Source: Catellatospora coxensis (lineage in GTDB: Bacteria > Actinomycetota > Actinomycetes > Mycobacteriales > Micromonosporaceae). From it: DNA of 64,000 nt. The notes under the pieces were generated by a model. That model was given only the letters and a program-made list of their open reading frames with translations, was not told the origin of the DNA and searched no databases. The stretch lies in contig NZ_BONI01000028.1 in NCBI RefSeq assembly GCF_016862635.1, forward strand, positions 1 through 64,000. The letters are read 5' to 3'. Positions 40,891-50,081 of the stretch are shown one piece after another; position 1 is the first letter of the stretch; the number at the start of each line of letters is the position of its first letter. A program made the translations under genes and the position numbers.

Positions 40891-43680
40891 GTGACCAGTG
40901 CGTTTTACCCTGCCCAGGATCAGCCCACCGACCCGCAGAGCGACCCGCAACTCATCTGCCTGGTACGCGGCGGCGACACCGACGCGTTCGGGCTGCTCTA
41001 CGAACGCCACCTCGAATCGGCGCGGCGGCTCGCCCGGGTGCTCAGCACCGATCACGCCGACGCCGACGACCTGATCGCGGACACCTTCGCCAAGGTGCTG
41101 GCGGTGCTGCGCAACGGCGGCGGGCCGGACACCGCGTTCCGGGCGTACCTGCTCACCACCATGCGGCACACCCGCTACGACCGGGCCCGGCGCGAGCGCC
41201 GCGTCGAACTCACCGACGACCTCACCCGCTACGAGAGGGCGGAACCCGTCGACGACCCGACCATCTCCCGGCTGGAGACGTCGTACGCGGCGCGCGCCTT
41301 CAACCGGCTGCCCGAGCGCTGGCGGGCCGTGCTCTGGCACACCGAGGTCGAGGGCGAGAGCCCGTCCCAGGTCGCGCCGCTGCTCGGGCTCACCCCGAAC
41401 GGCGTCGCCGCGCTGGCCTACCGGGCCCGGGAACGGCTGCGCCAGATGTACCTGCAGGAGCACATCGCGCTCACCGGCAACCCGCGCTGCCACTGGACCG
41501 GGTCGCACCTGGCCGGATACGTGCGCGCCGCGCTGGCCAAACGCGATCGAAGCAAGGTCGACGAGCACCTGTCCGGCTGCGCCGAATGCCGCCGCCTGCA
41601 CCGCGAGCTGACCGAGGAGAACGCCGGCCTGCGCGGTGTCGTCGCACCCCTGTTACTGGGAGCCGCCGCGCCGGCCTACCTGGCCGACGTGGGCACGCTC
41701 GGCGGCCGGCTGACCGCCGCCTGGGGAGCGCTCGTGCTGTGGTGGGACCAGGTCGGGGAGAACCTCGGCACGTGGTCGGCCGCGGCGGCCACGGTGGCGC
41801 TCGCCGCCGGGCGGTGGCTGCTGACCGCGCCCGGCCGCCTGATCAGCCGGTACGGCGGCGCGAGCATCGTCGCCGGGAGCGGCGTGGGCATCGCGGCGCT
41901 GGCCGGGATCGCCGTGTTCGTCGCGATGACGGCGACCCCGACGCCACCCACGGCCCCGTCGCGGGCGGTGCCGGTGCCGGCGCCCGCCGCGCCACCGGTG
42001 TTCGTACCCGCGCCGCCGTCGCCCGCGGAGCCGTTGCCCGCAGTGTCGTCACCCGTGGTCCCCACCTCTCGACCGTCGCCGCCCGGCCGCACCGCGCAGC
42101 CCCCGGCGATCGCCCTGCCCCCGGCTCGCCCGCCGGCCGCCGTGCCCATACCGCCGCCCGCGGCCCCCGCTCCCGTGGCGCCGGCACCGGTGGCTCCGGC
42201 GCCGCCGGCGGAGCCTGACGCCGAGGTGTCGGCACCGGAGCTCACCGAGGTCGACCTCGTGGCCGGCCGCGCGGGCACGCTGCCCATCCCGGTGCGCGCC
42301 TCCTCCGACGATCGTGCCGACCAGCCGGAGAACGCCCCTGGCGCATCGGCTGAGCAGACCGGCGGTGCCGCCGACGCAACAGCCGCGCGGTTCCTGAGCC
42401 TGCCTGCGAGCATCGCCACGGAGCCCGAGTCGGTGCCGAGCGCTTCCCCGGTCGCCGCGCCGCCAGGAGCGGTGCGCATCGACGTGACGCTGCCGGCCGG
42501 GCTGCGGCTGGCCGGGACTGCCGCCGGGGACGGCTGGCAGTGCGAGGCGACCGCCACCGGGGCGTCCTGCGACCGGCCGCGCTGGAAGAAGGGGGCCCGC
42601 TCGGTGGCGCGGCTGCCGGTGCTGGCCGATACCACGGTCAGCGGCTTCCAGGAGATCGGCGTCGCCGCGACGTACGGGCAGCGGCAGCGCGCGACCGTGT
42701 TCCGGGTGCCGGTCGCGCCGTCCGGGCTGCGCCTCGGGCACGCCGCCCGGGGCCGGGTCGACGTCGCGCTCGCGGGCAGCGCCCTGCTGTCGTGCCGGCC
42801 GCGCCCGCTGTGCCTGCTCGGCGCGGACAACAACGTGCTGGACATGACGCCGCTGCTGCCCGCGTTCGGCGAGCCCGCCGCACCCGGCGGCCTGCTGGAC
42901 GAGCCGGGACCGGCCGGGCCGGACGGGCCGATCGCCGCGCTCGCCGGGGAGAAGGCGGCCAGCGGAGCCCGGCTGGAGCTGCCGGACGGCGCGAAGGTCC
43001 GCTGGGCCGGCCTGGTCGTCGCCGCGTCGGCCGCCGAGCTGCCCGAACTGGTCGCGCTGCACGGCCCGAAGGGCGACTGGTCGCCGGTGGAGGTGCGGTT
43101 CGGGCACGCCGAGTCGGGCACGGCGCTGACCCAGGGCTTCGCCGACGTCACGAAACTGCTGCGCAAGGGCGGCGGCGGGGATTGGTGGCTGGCCGCGCCG
43201 GCCGAGCCGCTGCCCCGCGGCAGGAAGCAGTTCGCGGGCTGGACCCTGGCCGTGGTGTACGAGCACCGGGACCTGCCGCGCGGTGAGGCGGCGGTTTACC
43301 TCGGGCCGCGTACCGGGCGCGGCGACGCGGCGACCGTCATCGGGCTGGGTGGCGCGGGACCGGTCCGGATCGGGCTCGCCCTGTGGGACGGCGACCTCGC
43401 GCTGACCGGCGACGAGCTGCTCATCGACGGTGTGCCGGCGGGCGAGCCGGGCAACCTCGGCGGCGGCCGCAACGCCGGGGCCGCCGCGCTGGCCTGCCGC
43501 CCCGTACCCGGCCTGTGCCCCTGGCGCACACCCGGTCTGGACGTGCTCCGGGTGGACGGCAAGGCCCCCGCCGGCGGCGTCGCCGAGCTGCGCACGGGCG
43601 GCGATCCGCTGGAGGTGGGACTGCTCGCGGTGGTCACCGGGCCGCCGCGCACGCCGGGCAAGGCCGCGCCGGCACGGTAG
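40891..43680 (+). CDS. ECF sigma factor fused to zinc-finger anti-sigma, transmembrane and adhesin-like ectodomain
   Basis: 929 aa. Residues 18-95 are sigma region 2 (DAFGLLYERHLESARRLARVL, DADDLIADTFAKVL), and 130-185 region 4 (FNRLPERWRAVLWHTEVEGESPSQVAPLLGLTPNGV). About 200-235 holds a zinc-finger anti-sigma motif, H-x3-C-x2-C in EHLSGCAEC. One helix near 326-348 crosses the membrane. A Pro-rich stalk of about 140 residues leads to a secreted region with a DUF11-like segment (RIDVTLPAGLRLAG) and a WTLAVVYEHRDLPRG domain typical of surface proteins. GTG 40891 has GGAGG 5 nt upstream. It may be a one-protein surface-sensing sigma system; cleavage would be needed to free the sigma part. Confidence 0.82.
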   Translation: MTSAFYPAQDQPTDPQSDPQLICLVRGGDTDAFGLLYERHLESARRLARVLSTDHADADDLIADTFAKVLAVLRNGGGPDTAFRAYLLTTMRHTRYDRARRERRVELTDDLTRYERAEPVDDPTISRLETSYAARAFNRLPERWRAVLWHTEVEGESPSQVAPLLGLTPNGVAALAYRARERLRQMYLQEHIALTGNPRCHWTGSHLAGYVRAALAKRDRSKVDEHLSGCAECRRLHRELTEENAGLRGVVAPLLLGAAAPAYLADVGTLGGRLTAAWGALVLWWDQVGENLGTWSAAAATVALAAGRWLLTAPGRLISRYGGASIVAGSGVGIAALAGIAVFVAMTATPTPPTAPSRAVPVPAPAAPPVFVPAPPSPAEPLPAVSSPVVPTSRPSPPGRTAQPPAIALPPARPPAAVPIPPPAAPAPVAPAPVAPAPPAEPDAEVSAPELTEVDLVAGRAGTLPIPVRASSDDRADQPENAPGASAEQTGGAADATAARFLSLPASIATEPESVPSASPVAAPPGAVRIDVTLPAGLRLAGTAAGDGWQCEATATGASCDRPRWKKGARSVARLPVLADTTVSGFQEIGVAATYGQRQRATVFRVPVAPSGLRLGHAARGRVDVALAGSALLSCRPRPLCLLGADNNVLDMTPLLPAFGEPAAPGGLLDEPGPAGPDGPIAALAGEKAASGARLELPDGAKVRWAGLVVAASAAELPELVALHGPKGDWSPVEVRFGHAESGTALTQGFADVTKLLRKGGGGDWWLAAPAEPLPRGRKQFAGWTLAVVYEHRDLPRGEAAVYLGPRTGRGDAATVIGLGGAGPVRIGLALWDGDLALTGDELLIDGVPAGEPGNLGGGRNAGAAALACRPVPGLCPWRTPGLDVLRVDGKAPAGGVAELRTGGDPLEVGLLAVVTGPPRTPGKAAPAR

Positions 43681-43683
43681 GCT
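43678..43683 (+). promoter_or_regulatory. -10 box of a leaderless GtrA transcript
   Basis: TAGGCT, 6 nt before the GTG at 43690, overlapping the stop codon of the ECF fusion gene. No SD precedes the GTG. Confidence 0.45.
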
Positions 43684-43689
43684 CGCGGG

Positions 43690-44202
43690 GTGACCCCCAA
43701 ACCGCCGAGCCCGCCACCTGCCCCAGCACTGCCGCTGAGGCTTGTCGCGCAGTTCCGGCACCTGATCCACGAGCTGGGCAAGTTCGGTGTCGTCGGCGGT
43801 GCCGCGTACGTCGTCGATCTTGTGATCTTCAATCTGCTGCTGTCGACGACCGGCTGGCTGACCGCCACGGTCATCTCCACCACGGTCGCGGCGACCGGCG
43901 CCTTCATCGGCAACCGGTACTGGACCTGGCGTGACCGCGAGCGCTCCAGCCTGGCCCGGGAGTACCTGCTCTACTTCTTCTTCAACGTGGTCGGGCTCGG
44001 CATCAGCGTCGGCGTGCTGTGGCTCAGCCACGACGTGCTCGGCGCCGTGTGGCCGCAGCTGTTCCAGACCCGCCTGGCCGACAACGTCGCCAAGATGCTG
44101 GTCGGCAACGCGATCGCCAGCATCTTCCGGTTCTGGGCATACCGGCGTTTCGTGTTCAACGGCGCGCCGGCCGCCGCGCCCGCCCCGGCCCAGGTCGGGT
44201 GA
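43690..44202 (+). CDS. GtrA family membrane protein (first of a pair)
   Basis: 170-aa protein with four helices in the GtrA/DPMS pattern: KFGVVGGAAYVVDLVIFNLLL, ISTTVAATGAFIGNRYWTWRDR, YLLYFFFNVVGLGISVGVLWL and VAKMLVGNAIASIFRFWAYRRFVF. GtrA-type proteins are thought to help flip polyprenyl-linked sugars or serve cell-wall glycosylation. It has a Pro-rich N-terminus. GTG 43690 with TAGGCT 6 nt upstream looks leaderless. Followed by a second GtrA gene. Confidence 0.88.
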   Translation: MTPKPPSPPPAPALPLRLVAQFRHLIHELGKFGVVGGAAYVVDLVIFNLLLSTTGWLTATVISTTVAATGAFIGNRYWTWRDRERSSLAREYLLYFFFNVVGLGISVGVLWLSHDVLGAVWPQLFQTRLADNVAKMLVGNAIASIFRFWAYRRFVFNGAPAAAPAPAQVG

Positions 44203-44252
44203 GTTGGCTTGCATTCGGAGTTGCGATGCCGCCCCCTTCGCACCGACTCGCG

Positions 44253-44258
44253 TAAGGT
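44253..44258 (+). promoter_or_regulatory. -10 box of a second leaderless GtrA transcript
   Basis: TAAGGT, 6 nt before the GTG at 44265. No SD is present. It suggests the two adjacent gtrA-like genes are transcribed separately. Confidence 0.45.
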
Positions 44259-44264
44259 GACCCA

Positions 44265-44990
44265 GTGCGCCCTGACCTGACGATGTTCGATCGCCTGCTG
44301 CCCTCACGACTCCGCAAGATGGGTCCCGAGGCTCTCAAGTTCGCCATCGTCGGCGGCGTCAACACCGTGGTCAACTTCGTGGTGCTGAACGCCCTGGTCC
44401 TGACGGTGTTCCCGACGGGCCAGCTGAAGGCCAACGTGGTGGCGACCATCGTGGCGATGGTCACGTCCTACCTGATGAACCGGCACTGGACCTACCGCGA
44501 CCGGATGAGCCAGGCGATGGGACGCGAGTTCCTGCTGTTCGTCGTGTTCAACGCCGCGGGCCTGGCCATCGAGCTGGCCATCATGGGCGCCACCAAGTAC
44601 ATGCTGGGCCTGCACGGTCTGCTGGCGCTCAACGCGGCCAAGTTCCTCGGCCTGGTGCTCGGCACGCTCTTCCGCTTCTACACCTACCGCACCTTCGTGT
44701 TCGCCCCCGCGAACCAGGTGGCCGTCGCGGCGGGCGGCGTCGACGCCGACTTCGGCCCGGCCCACGTGCACCTCGACAGCGTCGAGGAGCTGGTCGACGC
44801 CGAGGCGGCCGCGAGCGCGCTGGCCGGCGTGCCGGTGCCCGCGCAGGTGCGCGCGGACGACTTCTCCCGGCTCACCGCCCCGCTCGAGGCCGAGTTCGCC
44901 GCCGAGCAGCTGGCCGCCCTGGACGCGGAGTTCACCGACACGGAGCTCGCCGAGGAGCTCACGCGCGCGAAGCCGCGCCCAGAGCGGTAG
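44265..44990 (+). CDS. GtrA family membrane protein with acidic C-terminal tail
   Basis: 241 aa. Four GtrA helices: LKFAIVGGVNTVVNFVVLNALVL, VATIVAMVTSYLMNRHWTYRDR, FLLFVVFNAAGLAIELAIMGATKYML and AAKFLGLVLGTLFRFYTYRTFVF. An added cytosolic tail of about 85 residues is rich in Glu and Ala and ends in basic residues (TRAKPRPER); this is absent from the first GtrA protein and may be a protein-contact region. Leaderless GTG. Converges with the bPH2 gene, 6 bp apart. Confidence 0.88.
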   Translation: MRPDLTMFDRLLPSRLRKMGPEALKFAIVGGVNTVVNFVVLNALVLTVFPTGQLKANVVATIVAMVTSYLMNRHWTYRDRMSQAMGREFLLFVVFNAAGLAIELAIMGATKYMLGLHGLLALNAAKFLGLVLGTLFRFYTYRTFVFAPANQVAVAAGGVDADFGPAHVHLDSVEELVDAEAAASALAGVPVPAQVRADDFSRLTAPLEAEFAAEQLAALDAEFTDTELAEELTRAKPRPER

Positions 44991-44996
44991 CCGGAC

Positions 44997-45545
44997 TCAC
45001 TTCTTCTCTTCGACCTTGGACGGCTGAGCCGGGGCGGCCGGGCGCTCGTTGTCGTTGTACGAGTGCGCGTCCCGGTCGGCCTCGACCAGCTCGTACAGCG
45101 TCGTCTGCACCTTCTCGACGTGCGGGATGTCGTTGAGCACCGACTGCCCGCGCTCGCCCGCCGACTCGATGGTCAGCGTGCCGCAGCCGAGCAGCCGCTC
45201 GATGAACTTCTGGCTCATCGCGTGGTCGTTCACCCGCGACAGCGGGATGTCCCGGCGGTCGCGCGAGAAGACACCGGTCTGCAGCAGCACGCGCTCGTTG
45301 GTCAGCACGTAGTGCGTGGTGCGCCAGACCAGCCACGGCCAGAACGTCAGCCAGGCCACGGCGACCAGGGCCAGGCCCGCCACGATGTAGACCAGGATCG
45401 CGTCGAGGTCGAACAGCAGCGCGGTGATCACCGCCGCCACCGCCAGCACCAGGACCGTCACCGGCCGGATCATGGCCTTCCAATGGGGGTGCAGGTCGAG
45501 CACCACGTGCTCGTCCGCGGTCAACACGTCCTCGGGGAACGCCAT
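44997..45545 (-). CDS. Membrane protein with bacterial PH domain (bPH2/DUF304)
   Basis: 182 aa. Two helices at residues 26-47 and 51-74 (VTVLVLAVAAVITALLFDL, ILVYIVAGLALVAVAWLTFWPWLVW) precede a bPH2 domain, THYVLTNERVLLQTGVFSRDRRDIPLSRVNDHAMSQKFIERLLGCGTLTIESAG, the hallmark of DUF304 proteins. The C-terminus is charged. Role unknown; such proteins are widespread and membrane-associated. ATG 45545 has AGGAGG just upstream; an upstream frame from 45650 lacks an SD. Confidence 0.88.
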   Translation of the reverse strand: MAFPEDVLTADEHVVLDLHPHWKAMIRPVTVLVLAVAAVITALLFDLDAILVYIVAGLALVAVAWLTFWPWLVWRTTHYVLTNERVLLQTGVFSRDRRDIPLSRVNDHAMSQKFIERLLGCGTLTIESAGERGQSVLNDIPHVEKVQTTLYELVEADRDAHSYNDNERPAAPAQPSKVEEKK

Positions 45546-45718
45546 CCGTGCCTCCTCGTTACAGCCTGCGATCAAACGCACGATTGTCCGCGAGCAGGGT
45601 AGTTCCACGAGGCGACGCCGAGCCATCCGCCATCGGTGCTCCGTCGGCAATCGGTCTGTCCCGGGCCCGGAGCGGAGCCGCGGACCGTATTCCTTTCGCG
45701 CCGCTGCCGCTGACCCGC

Positions 45719-46513
45719 TCAGCGCAGGTGGACGACGTCGCCCGCGGCGACCGGCCGGTCACCGGCAGCGGTCCGCACGACGAGACGGCCGTCCGGGTCG
45801 ACGGTCACCGCCTCTCCCGTCAGGTCCGTGGTGCCGCCGGGCAACATGACGGACACCTGCCGGCCGAGGGTCGCGCACATCCGCAGGTACGCGTCCCGCA
45901 GGCCGCTCTTGTCCGGGTCGCCGCCCGCCTGCTGCCACGCGTCGTAGCGCGCGCCCAGCCGCTCCAGCAGCACGGCCAGCAGTTCGGTCCGGTCCGCCTC
46001 GGCCGCGCCGGCCAGCAGCAGCGAGGTCGCGGGCAGGCCGGTCGGGGTGTCGGGCAGTTCCTCGGACCGCAGGCTCACGTTCAGGCCGATGCCGATCACC
46101 ACCGCGCCGGGCGCGGGCACCTCGGCCAGCAGCCCGGCACATTTGCGCCCGCCGATCAGCAGGTCGTTGGGCCACTTCAGGGCGGACTCCAGCCCCGTCA
46201 CCGCGCGTACCGCCTCGGCCAGCGCGACCCCGCCGAGCAGCGGGAGCCAGCCCCAGCCGGAGACGTCCGAGGCCGGGCGCAGCAGCACGGACACGGCCAG
46301 TCCGGCGCGCGGCGGCGACTGCCAGGTGCGGCCGAGCCGGCCCCGCCCCGCCGTCTGCGACTCCGTGGTCACGACCAGGCCCTCCGCCGCGCCGTCCCGC
46401 GCGGCCGCGGCGGCGTCGGCGTTGGTGGAACCGGTCTCCTCGCTCACCTCGACGTGCCATTGCGGCAGCGCCGCGAGTCGTGCCCGGTCCAGCGGCGGCC
46501 TGATCATCTCCAC
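45719..46513 (-). CDS. birA: Biotin--[acetyl-CoA-carboxylase] ligase
   Basis: 264-aa enzyme that attaches biotin, via biotinyl-AMP, to the BCCP lysine of carboxylases such as the AccA3 product at 59 kb. GRGRLGRTWQSP is the biotinyl-AMP loop, ALKWPNDLLIGGRKCAGLLAE the substrate site, and a C-terminal SH3-like domain (LPGGTTDLTGEAVTVDPDGRLVV) is present. There is no N-terminal winged helix, so it is a class I ligase without repressor function. GTG 46513, or ATG 46507. Confidence 0.95.
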   Translation of the reverse strand: MEMIRPPLDRARLAALPQWHVEVSEETGSTNADAAAAARDGAAEGLVVTTESQTAGRGRLGRTWQSPPRAGLAVSVLLRPASDVSGWGWLPLLGGVALAEAVRAVTGLESALKWPNDLLIGGRKCAGLLAEVPAPGAVVIGIGLNVSLRSEELPDTPTGLPATSLLLAGAAEADRTELLAVLLERLGARYDAWQQAGGDPDKSGLRDAYLRMCATLGRQVSVMLPGGTTDLTGEAVTVDPDGRLVVRTAAGDRPVAAGDVVHLR

Positions 46514-46537
46514 CGCAGCAGCGTATCGGCGCGCGGG

Positions 46538-47221
46538 TCAGCCGGCGTGGCGGGCGCGCACCGGCGCGGCGTCGTCGCCGGGCACGGACATCGGGCCGAG
46601 CCACTCCGGCAGCACGATCTCGGTGTCCCCCGGCTCGGCGGACACCCGCCGCCCCCGCTGGATGCTCTCCACCCGGTGGTGCCGCAACGGCGCCCGCTCT
46701 CCCCGCGGCTCCGCCCGCCGAGCGGCAGGCCGCGGCTTCAGCGCCACGACGGGGCTCGACGCCTCTTCCGACGACCCACGCGCCGCCCTGTCCACGTCTG
46801 CCACCAGACCGACCTCCAGGCCGTCCACGTCAGCCACGGAACCCCGCACCGCGCCCGAGGCCTCGGCCGGCACGCCACGCACCGGGCTCGGCCGGCGGGC
46901 AGCGAGCCCCGTCGCGGAGCCGCGTACCGCACCGCTCGCGGTCTCGCCCGCCGCGCCGGCGCTGCTCCCGGCCGCCCCGGCCCCAGCCGCCCCGGCCTCG
47001 GCGGCCCTGGTCAGCGCCGCACCGCGCCGCGGTCCCGGTCGCGGCCGGGACGGCGGAAACCCGCCCTTGACGGGCGGATCCACCTCCCTGGGCGCGCGGT
47101 CATCCGACTGCCACGGCCGCACCACGGCAAGCACCGTAAACCCGCCCACCAGCAGCAGTACCCCGAACAGCGTCGTCACAACATTCTCAACGATTCGCCC
47201 GAACCGGACGAAACGAGCCAC
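46538..47221 (-). CDS. Hypothetical single-pass membrane protein with long disordered tail
   Basis: 227 aa. One N-terminal helix (NVVTTLFGVLLLVGGFTVLAVV, about residues 13-34) and a long low-complexity, Ala/Pro/Arg-rich tail ending in EPGDTEIVLPEWLGPMSVPGDDAAPVRARHAG. No family. GTG start. It follows no operon partner except birA 24 bp downstream. Conserved only in plausibility; the low-complexity tail makes coding certainty moderate. Confidence 0.55.
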   Translation of the reverse strand: MARFVRFGRIVENVVTTLFGVLLLVGGFTVLAVVRPWQSDDRAPREVDPPVKGGFPPSRPRPGPRRGAALTRAAEAGAAGAGAAGSSAGAAGETASGAVRGSATGLAARRPSPVRGVPAEASGAVRGSVADVDGLEVGLVADVDRAARGSSEEASSPVVALKPRPAARRAEPRGERAPLRHHRVESIQRGRRVSAEPGDTEIVLPEWLGPMSVPGDDAAPVRARHAG

Positions 47222-47231
47222 CCAAACGACG

Positions 47232-47315
47232 CATGATCACGACGATCTTGCGTGAACTGTGGTCCTTTCGTCCGATACGCGCGTGTCGTACCCACAGTCC
47301 ACGCAAGATCGCCGC
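47232..47315 (+). repeat. Palindromic repeat, family A, copy 5 (right end degenerate)
   Basis: ATCACGACGATCTTGCGTG, GAACTGTGG, CGCGTGTCGTACCCACAG and CCACGCAAGATCG match copies 2-4. It lies between the divergent hypothetical membrane protein (start 47221) and the accD gene (47412), a position where a terminator would make no sense. Confidence 0.75.
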
Positions 47316-47411
47316 CCTGGAGGTGGGTGGGGGGCGGGGTGAGGGGGGTGAGGGGGGTGGTGTGGTGTAGATGACTGAACGGGGGTTCAGGTGGGTTATA
47401 GAGTCCGGGGC

Positions 47412-49007
47412 GTGACTACTACGGTGCCGGACAAGGGCCGGGTTGATGGGCGGACCACGGCGGGGAAGCTTGCCGACTTTGAGCGGCGGGTTGAGGAGGC
47501 CGTGCACGCGGGGTCGGCTCGGGCGGTGGAGAAGCAGCATGCGCGGGGGAAGAAGACCGCGCGGGAGCGGATCGCGATGCTGCTTGACGAAGGTTCCTTT
47601 GTCGAGCTCGACGAGTTGGCGCGGCATCGGTCGACGGCGTTCGGGCAGGAGCGGAACCGGCCGTACGGCGACGGGGTGGTCACCGGGTACGGGACCGTGG
47701 ACGGGCGGCCGGTGTGCGTGTTCGCGCAGGACTTCACCGTGTTCGGCGGGTCGCTGGGTGAGGTGTTCGGGGAGAAGATCGTCAAGGTGATGGACCTGGC
47801 GATGAAGACCGGGTGCCCGGTGGTCGGGATCAACGACTCGGGTGGGGCGCGGATCCAGGAGGGGGTGGTCTCGCTCGGGTTGTACGGGGAGATCTTCTTC
47901 CGGAATGTGCGGGCGTCGGGGGTGATTCCGCAGATCTCGCTGGTGATGGGGCCTTGTGCGGGTGGGGCGGTGTACTCGCCGGCGGTCACGGACTTCACGG
48001 TGATGGTCGATCAGACCTCGCACATGTTCATCACGGGGCCGGACGTCATCAAGACGGTGACCGGCGAGGACGTGGGCATGGAGGAGCTGGGCGGGGCGCG
48101 GACGCACAACACCAAGAGCGGCAACGCGCACTATCTGGCCTCTGACGAGCAGGACGCGGTCGACTATGTGAAGGCGCTGCTGGCGTACCTGCCGAGCAAC
48201 AACCTGGACGCCGCGCCGGTCTGGCCGGCCGTCGCGGACCTGGCGACCAGCGACACCGACGCGGAGTTGGACACGCTGATCCCGGACTCGGCGAACCAGC
48301 CGTACGACATGCACGCGGTGCTGGAGTCGATCCTCGACGACGGCGAGTTCCTGGAAGTGCAGCCGCTGTACGCGCAGAACATCCTGACCGGGTTCGGGCG
48401 GGTCGAGGGGCGGCCGGTCGGTGTGGTCGCGAACCAGCCGATGCACTTCGCGGGCTGCCTGGACATCGCGGCGTCGGAGAAGGCCGCGCGTTTCGTGCGC
48501 ACCTGTGACGCGTTCAACATCCCGGTGCTGACCTTCGTGGACGTGCCCGGCTTCCTGCCCGGCACGAGCCAGGAGTGGGACGGCATCATCCGCCGCGGCG
48601 CGAAGCTCATCTACGCGTACGCCGAGGCCACCGTCCCGAAGATCACCGTGATCACCCGCAAGGCGTACGGCGGCGCGTACGACGTCATGGGGTCCAAGCA
48701 CCTCGGCGCGGACCTCAACTTCGCGTGGCCGACGGCGCAGATCGCGGTGATGGGCGCGCAGGGCGCGGTCAACATCCTCTACCGCGCGGAGCTGGCCGCG
48801 GCCGACGATCCGGTGGCCCGCCGCGCCGAGCTGATCGACGAGTACGAGGACGCCCTGGCCAACCCGTACGTGGCCGCCGAGCGCGGGTACGTGGACGCGG
48901 TGATCCGGCCGTCGGCGACCCGTGCGCACATCGTGCGTGGCCTGCGCACGCTGGCCGCCAAGCGGGAGACGCTGCCGCCCAAGAAGCACGGGAACATCCC
49001 GTTGTGA
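47412..49007 (+). CDS. accD5: Acyl-CoA carboxylase carboxyltransferase (beta) subunit
   Basis: 531 aa, biotin-dependent carboxyltransferase that moves CO2 from BCCP to acetyl-CoA or propionyl-CoA. The N-domain holds [23 protein letters not shown] and [20 protein letters not shown], an acyl-CoA oxyanion site; the C-domain holds [59 protein letters not shown]. It fits the actinobacterial AccD5/PccB group; acetyl versus propionyl preference is not certain. The GTG start follows TCCGGGG. It heads a region with a NYN gene and accE. Confidence 0.95.
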   Translation: MTTTVPDKGRVDGRTTAGKLADFERRVEEAVHAGSARAVEKQHARGKKTARERIAMLLDEGSFVELDELARHRSTAFGQERNRPYGDGVVTGYGTVDGRPVCVFAQDFTVFGGSLGEVFGEKIVKVMDLAMKTGCPVVGINDSGGARIQEGVVSLGLYGEIFFRNVRASGVIPQISLVMGPCAGGAVYSPAVTDFTVMVDQTSHMFITGPDVIKTVTGEDVGMEELGGARTHNTKSGNAHYLASDEQDAVDYVKALLAYLPSNNLDAAPVWPAVADLATSDTDAELDTLIPDSANQPYDMHAVLESILDDGEFLEVQPLYAQNILTGFGRVEGRPVGVVANQPMHFAGCLDIAASEKAARFVRTCDAFNIPVLTFVDVPGFLPGTSQEWDGIIRRGAKLIYAYAEATVPKITVITRKAYGGAYDVMGSKHLGADLNFAWPTAQIAVMGAQGAVNILYRAELAAADDPVARRAELIDEYEDALANPYVAAERGYVDAVIRPSATRAHIVRGLRTLAAKRETLPPKKHGNIPL

Positions 49008-49117
49008 CGGGATGTCGGGCCGCTCGGCATCCCGCTGTGAGCATGCGTGTTAATCGTTGAGTGACGGTCATGTGGCAGAACGTTCACGCTGACCGGTCAC
49101 TGTGCGACTATGTCGGG

Positions 49118-50080
49118 ATGACCGTGCAGGAGCCTGCCGATCGCCATCTGCTGCCGCGCCGCTACACGGTGCTGGTGGACGTGGGCTACCTGTACGCGGC
49201 CTCCGGGGAGCTGCTGCTTGGCACGTCGAACCGCTCGGAGTTCAAAGTGGACGCCGAGCGGATGATTCACGCGCTCATGGCGCAGGCGGCGAGTTGCCTC
49301 GGGGCCGATCTGCTGCGGCTGTACTGGTTCGACGCGGCACGCGACCGGGTGCCCACCATCGACCAGCGCGTCATCGCGCAGATGGCGCAGGTCAAGCTGC
49401 GGCTGGGCAACCTGAACCTGCGCGGGCAGCAGAAGGGCGTGGACGCGCAGATCCGCAGCGACCTGGAGACGCTGGCCCGGCACCGTTCGGTCACCGACGC
49501 GGTGCTGGTCGCCGGCGACGAGGACATGCTCTCGGCGGTCGAGGGGGCGCAGAGCTACGGCGTGCGGGTGCACCTGTGGGGCGTCGAGCCGCCGTACGGC
49601 ACCAACCAGGCCGAGCGGCTGGTGTGGGAGAGCGACACGGTGTACACGCTGGACGCGGACTTCGTCCGGCCGTACTTCACGGCGACCGGGCGGATCCGTA
49701 CGCCCACGCCCGCCGAGGTGTTCTCCGGCCGCCCCGCCATCGCGCTGCCTGCCGCGCAGGTCTCGGCTCCCCCGGAGCCGCGCCCGGTGCCGGCCGCGCG
49801 CCGCTGGCAGCCGCAACCGCCGGAGCGCACCCAGCTCGTCGACATCGGCGAGTACGTGGCCCAGAAGTGGATCCTCACCCGCGGCCGTGACAACATCGGC
49901 GACCTGCTGCCGGGGCCGCTGCTGCCGACGGTCATCGACAAGGAGCTGCTGGTGGAGGCGGAGAAGGAGCTCGGCATCTCGCTGCGCCCCTTCGAGAAGG
50001 CACGGCTGTGGGTCCGCGACGGCTTCTGGTCGCGGGTGTATCGAGAGTTCGGCCTGGCCAGGCCGCACGGGGAGGGTTGA
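49118..50080 (+). CDS. NYN-domain (PIN-like) putative RNase
   Basis: 320 aa. The N-terminal NYN domain (residues 15-175) has acidic residues in TVLVDVGYLY, LYWFDAARDR, QKGVDAQIRSDL and VLVAGDEDML, the usual four-acid metal site of this RNase-like fold. The C-terminal quarter, TQLVDIGEYVAQKWILTRGRDNIGDLLPGPLLP, looks helical and may contact RNA. ATG 49118 follows GTCGGG. It sits between accD and accE, where most actinobacteria have no gene. Substrate unknown; possibly tRNA or mRNA processing. Confidence 0.85.
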   Translation: MTVQEPADRHLLPRRYTVLVDVGYLYAASGELLLGTSNRSEFKVDAERMIHALMAQAASCLGADLLRLYWFDAARDRVPTIDQRVIAQMAQVKLRLGNLNLRGQQKGVDAQIRSDLETLARHRSVTDAVLVAGDEDMLSAVEGAQSYGVRVHLWGVEPPYGTNQAERLVWESDTVYTLDADFVRPYFTATGRIRTPTPAEVFSGRPAIALPAAQVSAPPEPRPVPAARRWQPQPPERTQLVDIGEYVAQKWILTRGRDNIGDLLPGPLLPTVIDKELLVEAEKELGISLRPFEKARLWVRDGFWSRVYREFGLARPHGEG

Positions 50081-50081
50081 G

